The notes beneath the pieces were generated by a model. The model had not been told where the DNA came from and did no database searches. It worked only from the letters and a program-made list of their open reading frames with translations. A program made the translations under genes and the position numbers. This document shows positions 23,921 through 27,437 of a DNA stretch of 27,437 bases, one piece after another (position 1 is the stretch's first letter; each line of letters begins with the position of its first letter). The stretch comes from Kosmotogaceae bacterium UBA1373 (lineage in GTDB: Bacteria; Thermotogota; Thermotogae; Petrotogales; Kosmotogaceae), in the NCBI GenBank assembly GCA_002305955.1, contig DBRH01000071.1:27322-54758 (forward strand). Reading direction: 5' to 3'.

Positions 23921-25504
23921 GTGGACGCCACAAACGTTAAAAACCTCGATCTTTCCGGTATGGCCGTTGCCATGAAGGGAATCACCAAGAGATTTCCCTC
24001 CGTGGTTGCCAACGATAACGTAGATTTCTTTGTAAAGAAAGGCGAAATACACGCGCTCGTTGGGGAGAACGGTGCAGGAAAATCCACTCTCGTGAACCAG
24101 CTTTACGGTCTTTATACCCCCGACGAAGGCGAGATCTATATAAACGGAAAGAAATTCGTTTTCAAAGGGCCGAGAGACGCCATAGACGCGGAAATAGGAA
24201 TGGTTCACCAGCACTTCATGCTCGTTGACAACCAGACCGTCTCGGAAAACGTCGTTCTCGGTTCCGAGCCGAGACGTGGTCCCTTCAACCTCTTCATTGA
24301 CAGCGGTAAGTCGAGGAGATCCGTCTTGGAACTCTCCAAGAAGTACGGTCTGTTGGTCGATGTCGATGCGATGATAGAAGATATACCGGTCGGTATGCAG
24401 CAGAGAGTCGAAATTTTGAAGATCCTTTACAGAGGTGCCAGCATACTGATCTTCGACGAACCGACTGCGGTGTTGACTCCCCAGGAGACAGAGGAACTCT
24501 TCAAGATCCTGAGAGTCCTCAAAGAAAATGGAAAGACCATCATCTTCATCACTCACAAGCTGAACGAAGTGATGGCTATAACTGACAGAGTAACGGTTAT
24601 GCGACTGGGAAAGGTCACCGGCCAGGTCGATACCAGAGATACCAACCCCAGGCAACTGGCCAACATGATGGTGGGGAGAGAAGTGCTGCTCAGAGTCGAG
24701 AAAGAGGCTCACGAGCCCGGGAAGACGCTCCTGGAGGTCAAAAACCTCCATGTGAAAGACAACAGAAAGCTCGATACCGTCAAAAGCGTATCCTTCAGCG
24801 TTAGGGAGGGCGAGATACTGGGAATCGCCGGAGTGGCCGGAAATGGCCAGACGGAACTCATAGAAGCCATCACGGGATTGAGAAAGGCCGAGAGTGGCAG
24901 TATAACTCTCATGGGAAAGGATCTCACGAACAAGTCGGCCCTCGACATCAGAGAATCTGGATTGACACATATTCCAGAAGACAGGCTTAAAAGGGGCCTG
25001 ATCTCACAGTACCCGGTCTATTACAATCTGATCCTGGGAAAGCACAACGACAAACCCTTCGCGTCCGAAGGTTTCATCGATATGAAAGAGGTCAAAAATT
25101 TCGCCAGGTACATCGTCGAAACCTTTGATGTGAGGCCCAAAGACATAGATATCCTGGGTGGTAACCTTTCAGGTGGAAACCAGCAGAAAGTCGTAGTGGG
25201 GAGGGAATTGAGCACCGTTCCTATAGAGCCGAAGGTCGTGGCGATATCGCAGCCGACCAGGGGACTCGATATCGGAGCTATTGAGTTCATACACAGAACG
25301 ATACTGAACATGAGGACGAAAGGTATAGGCATCCTTCTGGTCTCCATGGAGCTGGACGAAATATTCTCCCTCTCAGACAGGATACTGGTTTTCTATGAAG
25401 GTGAAATAATGGGTGAAGTGCTTCCCAATGAAGTGAACCGTGAAGAGATAGGACTGATGATGGCCGGTCACAGCAAGGCAGAAGTAGTGAAAGAGCGGGG
25501 GTGA
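23921..25504 (+). CDS. Nucleoside ABC importer ATP-binding protein (two NBDs)
   Basis: 527 residues from the GTG at 23921, which has GGGGG seven bases upstream. Starting at the earlier GTG (23852) would place translation inside the hairpin. NBD1 has Walker A GENGAGKST (48-56), a degenerate signature VGMQQ (157-161) and Walker B ILIFDEP (175-181). NBD2 has a degenerate Walker A GVAGNGQTE (304-312, lysine replaced), a canonical LSGGNQQ signature (416-422) and ISQPTRGLD (442-450), where the catalytic Glu is Gln. One composite ATP site is therefore complete and the other degenerate, as in the NupO/YufO and RbsA-like sugar/nucleoside importer ATPases. It energises uptake by the binding protein and the two permeases encoded around it. 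The stop is six bases before the permease ATG. Confidence 0.94.
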   Translation: MDATNVKNLDLSGMAVAMKGITKRFPSVVANDNVDFFVKKGEIHALVGENGAGKSTLVNQLYGLYTPDEGEIYINGKKFVFKGPRDAIDAEIGMVHQHFMLVDNQTVSENVVLGSEPRRGPFNLFIDSGKSRRSVLELSKKYGLLVDVDAMIEDIPVGMQQRVEILKILYRGASILIFDEPTAVLTPQETEELFKILRVLKENGKTIIFITHKLNEVMAITDRVTVMRLGKVTGQVDTRDTNPRQLANMMVGREVLLRVEKEAHEPGKTLLEVKNLHVKDNRKLDTVKSVSFSVREGEILGIAGVAGNGQTELIEAITGLRKAESGSITLMGKDLTNKSALDIRESGLTHIPEDRLKRGLISQYPVYYNLILGKHNDKPFASEGFIDMKEVKNFARYIVETFDVRPKDIDILGGNLSGGNQQKVVVGRELSTVPIEPKVVAISQPTRGLDIGAIEFIHRTILNMRTKGIGILLVSMELDEIFSLSDRILVFYEGEIMGEVLPNEVNREEIGLMMAGHSKAEVVKERG

Positions 25505-25510
25505 TTGAGA

Positions 25511-26566
25511 ATGAACCGAAGCAAAATCTACGCTCTGCTGGTACCTGTAGTTTCTGTAATTATCGCGCTACTGATAGCTTCGATCATTATAATAATCATC
25601 GGCAAGAATCCTCTGACTGCCTACGGAATAATGCTGGAAGGAGCTTTCGGCGGTGCCGAACAGCTCGCCAACACTATAATCAAGATGACTCCGTTGATAC
25701 TCACCGGTCTGGCCGTCGGTTTCGGTTTCCGCGCCGGTGTCTTCAACATAGGGGCCGAAGGGCAGATGACTATCGGCGCACTGATGGGAGCGGTAGTTGC
25801 GATGAACATAGGCGGTGTTCCTTCGGTGATAGCTATACCGCTATCCATAATAGTCGGGATGCTGGCAGGCGCCTTCTGGGCCTCGATAGCCGGTTTTCTG
25901 AAGGCCTTCACCGGCGCTCACGAAGTCATTTCGACCATAATGCTCAACTGGATAGCAGCCAACTTTGCCTCTTTCATGGTCACCGGACCGCTGGCCGTGG
26001 GCTCGGGTACGCCCAAGAGCCCTGAGATAGCCGAAGCCGCGAAGCTGCCGGTCGTCCTGAAGGTTCAGGCGACGGAACTGAGTATAGGCATCTTCATAGC
26101 CGTTGTTGTGGCGGTGGTCATGTACGTCTTCATCGAGAAGACAACGACCGGTTACGAACTGAAAGGTGTGGGTTTCAACCCCCACGCGGCCGAGTACGGC
26201 GGCATCAGCATAAGAAAGAGTATCATAATGACGATGGCCATCAGCGGAGCGCTTGCCGGAATGGCCGGTATAGTGGACCTTCTCGGAGTTCCACCCCACA
26301 GATTCGTGGGTGAGCTGACCGGCGGACGCGGCTTCGACGGAATAACTATAGCGCTCATCGGGCGAAACAATCCGATAGGCATCATTTTCGCCGCTCTTCT
26401 GATAGCGGCTCTGAGAACAGGGTCCAACGCTATGCAGATAAGGGCACAGATACCGAACGACATAGTTTCCATAATCCAGGGAATAGTGATCTTCCTGGTG
26501 GCGGCGGAAAGAATCGTCACCACCCTGATCTACTGGAAAGGCAGGAAAGGGGTGACCACGGCATGA
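25511..26566 (+). CDS. Nucleoside ABC importer permease 1 (YufP/NupP-like)
   Basis: 351 residues from the ATG at 25511, with GGGGG nine bases upstream; an in-frame TTG two codons earlier is too close to that site. It is a highly hydrophobic protein of the BPD_transp_2 family: an N-terminal helix (about 8-30), TAYGIMLEGAFGG, TPLILTGLAVGFGFRAGVFNIGAEGQM (a typical motif of these permeases, about 58-84), TGAHEVISTIMLNWIA and GRGFDGITIALIGRNNPIG near the C-terminus. It forms the membrane channel as a heterodimer with the next gene product. The order of binding protein, ATPase, permease, permease matches BmpA-NupOPQ systems. Its stop overlaps the next ATG as ATGA. Confidence 0.93.
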   Translation: MNRSKIYALLVPVVSVIIALLIASIIIIIIGKNPLTAYGIMLEGAFGGAEQLANTIIKMTPLILTGLAVGFGFRAGVFNIGAEGQMTIGALMGAVVAMNIGGVPSVIAIPLSIIVGMLAGAFWASIAGFLKAFTGAHEVISTIMLNWIAANFASFMVTGPLAVGSGTPKSPEIAEAAKLPVVLKVQATELSIGIFIAVVVAVVMYVFIEKTTTGYELKGVGFNPHAAEYGGISIRKSIIMTMAISGALAGMAGIVDLLGVPPHRFVGELTGGRGFDGITIALIGRNNPIGIIFAALLIAALRTGSNAMQIRAQIPNDIVSIIQGIVIFLVAAERIVTTLIYWKGRKGVTTA

Positions 26567-27437
26567 GCTGGATTGAGGCTATTTTTGCGATTCTCGTTAA
26601 TCCGCTTTTCTATAAGTTGACTCTGCTTTCTGCGACGCCTCTGATTTTCTCCGCCCTGGGCGGTACTTACAGCGAGATCACAGGGGTTACTAACATCGCT
26701 CTCGAAGGGATCATGTTGATGGGCGCCTTCAACTCTATAGTCTTCACTTTCATCACGGGGAACGCCTGGATCGGCGTTTTGATGGCGGTCATAATAGGGG
26801 TTGGGTTCACATGGTTCCACGCGTGGGCGAGCATACGCTGGTCGGCCAACCAGATAGTCAGCGCAACGGCCCTGGTTATCGTCGCTCAGGGTACCACCTC
26901 TTTTCTCATGATTCCCATTTTCGGCAACGAGGGTCAGACGGATTTCATAGGAAGGGTACCCTACATAGAGATAGGCTGGCTGAAGGGAATACCCTTCATC
27001 GGCGACATCTTCGGCTCTATGAGCCCCTTCACTTATCTGGCGATCGCCGCGGTTATAGCTAGCTGGATCCTGATGTACAGGACGCCTCTAGGTTTGAGGA
27101 TGAGGGCGGTCGGTGAAAACCCCGAAGCGGCCGATACTCTAGGTATAAACGTTTTCAAGACCAGATATTTCGGTGTCCTCATGAGCGGAGCCCTGAGCAG
27201 TCTAGGCGGAGCCTTCCTCTCAGTGGGAGAGCTGGGAAGGTTCGTCGAGAACATGATCCACGGGAGGGGCTTCATAGCTCTGGCCGCGATGATACTAGGG
27301 AATTGGAACCCCGCGGGCGCAATGTGGGCGGCCCTTCTCTTTGGTGCCGCCGAAGCCATGAACCTCCAGCTGCAGAGCAGTTCGATCGTATCTGTTTCGG
27401 CCAACGTGAAACCGCTTTTCAATATGTTGCCCTTCAT
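26563..27437 (+). CDS. Nucleoside ABC importer permease 2 (YufQ/NupQ-like), 3' end cut by window
   Basis: An open frame of 291 codons from the ATG at 26563 runs to the window end without a stop. It opens with MSWIEAIFAILVNPLFYKLT and shows the second-permease motifs of this family: ATPLIFSALGGTYSEITGVTNIALEGIMLMGAF (about 28-60), ASIRWSANQIVSATAL, RTPLGLRMRAVGENPEAADTLGI (about 173-195) and HGRGFIALAAMILGNWNP (about 230-247). It pairs with permease 1. The ATG overlaps permease 1's stop and has AAGGGGTG eight bases upstream. Family members are about 300-310 residues, so only a few codons should be missing. Confidence 0.93.
   Translation, partial: MSWIEAIFAILVNPLFYKLTLLSATPLIFSALGGTYSEITGVTNIALEGIMLMGAFNSIVFTFITGNAWIGVLMAVIIGVGFTWFHAWASIRWSANQIVSATALVIVAQGTTSFLMIPIFGNEGQTDFIGRVPYIEIGWLKGIPFIGDIFGSMSPFTYLAIAAVIASWILMYRTPLGLRMRAVGENPEAADTLGINVFKTRYFGVLMSGALSSLGGAFLSVGELGRFVENMIHGRGFIALAAMILGNWNPAGAMWAALLFGAAEAMNLQLQSSSIVSVSANVKPLFNMLPF

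Noticed and set aside
23858..24970. 370-codon open frame on the minus strand
   Set aside because: Antisense to the ABC ATPase gene, whose Walker and signature motifs are intact. The length reflects strand codon bias, not a gene.
1..27437. CRISPR array, insertion sequence, prophage or defence island
   Set aside because: No spaced direct repeats, transposase, integrase, phage structural genes or restriction/toxin-antitoxin families were seen; gene content is continuous housekeeping and transport.

Overview
The window looks like chromosomal DNA of a Thermotogota bacterium. A Mesotoga/Kosmotoga-type relative is my best guess, but that is inference from protein style and gene order, not a database result. 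The reasons are the protein families present, heavy AGA/AGG arginine use, very tight gene packing with frequent GTG/TTG starts, and groupings that, from memory, resemble Thermotoga maritima (tilS-ftsH; recA-recX-rny; an HpkA/DrrA-like pair near an EF-G paralogue). I see no insertion sequence, prophage, CRISPR array, integron or rRNA. No stretch over 300 bases lacks a gene.

Left and centre (1-19055) are all on the minus strand. Reading in the direction of transcription, an extended -10 promoter near 19100 starts a compact run: a small membrane protein, a DUF4416 protein, rimO, pgsA, thpR, recA, recX and rny. Most junctions overlap or touch. A near-consensus promoter then drives a tRNA-Thr(CGT), followed by a hairpin with a poor T-tail. 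Next come tilS, ftsH, an unknown 134-aa protein, a radical SAM protein, an OmpR/PhoB-type regulator, a PhoR-type kinase, a pyrimidine-nucleoside phosphorylase, a secreted phosphodiester-glycosidase-type protein and an EF-G paralogue. That run ends at a clear intrinsic terminator (327-354). A ylxP-like gene (DUF503) runs off the left edge.

Right (19214-27437) is on the plus strand, divergent from the above. An extended -10 promoter overlaps an inverted repeat and precedes rex (NADH-responsive repressor), udk (uridine kinase), a 773-aa membrane protein I do not recognise, and a BMP/PnrA-type nucleoside ABC importer: binding protein, duplicated ATPase and two permeases, the second cut by the window end. 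Two hairpins separate the binding-protein gene from the ATPase gene. The layout suggests nucleoside uptake and salvage in one unit headed by a redox repressor, with a second nucleoside enzyme (PyNP) in the other block.

Most of the content is housekeeping. I did not find a clearly new defence or mobile system. The best candidates for novelty are the 773-aa membrane protein inside the Rex-Udk-nucleoside-importer unit, the unusual translation-initiation region of rny, and the conserved-looking unknowns next to ftsH and upstream of DUF4416.
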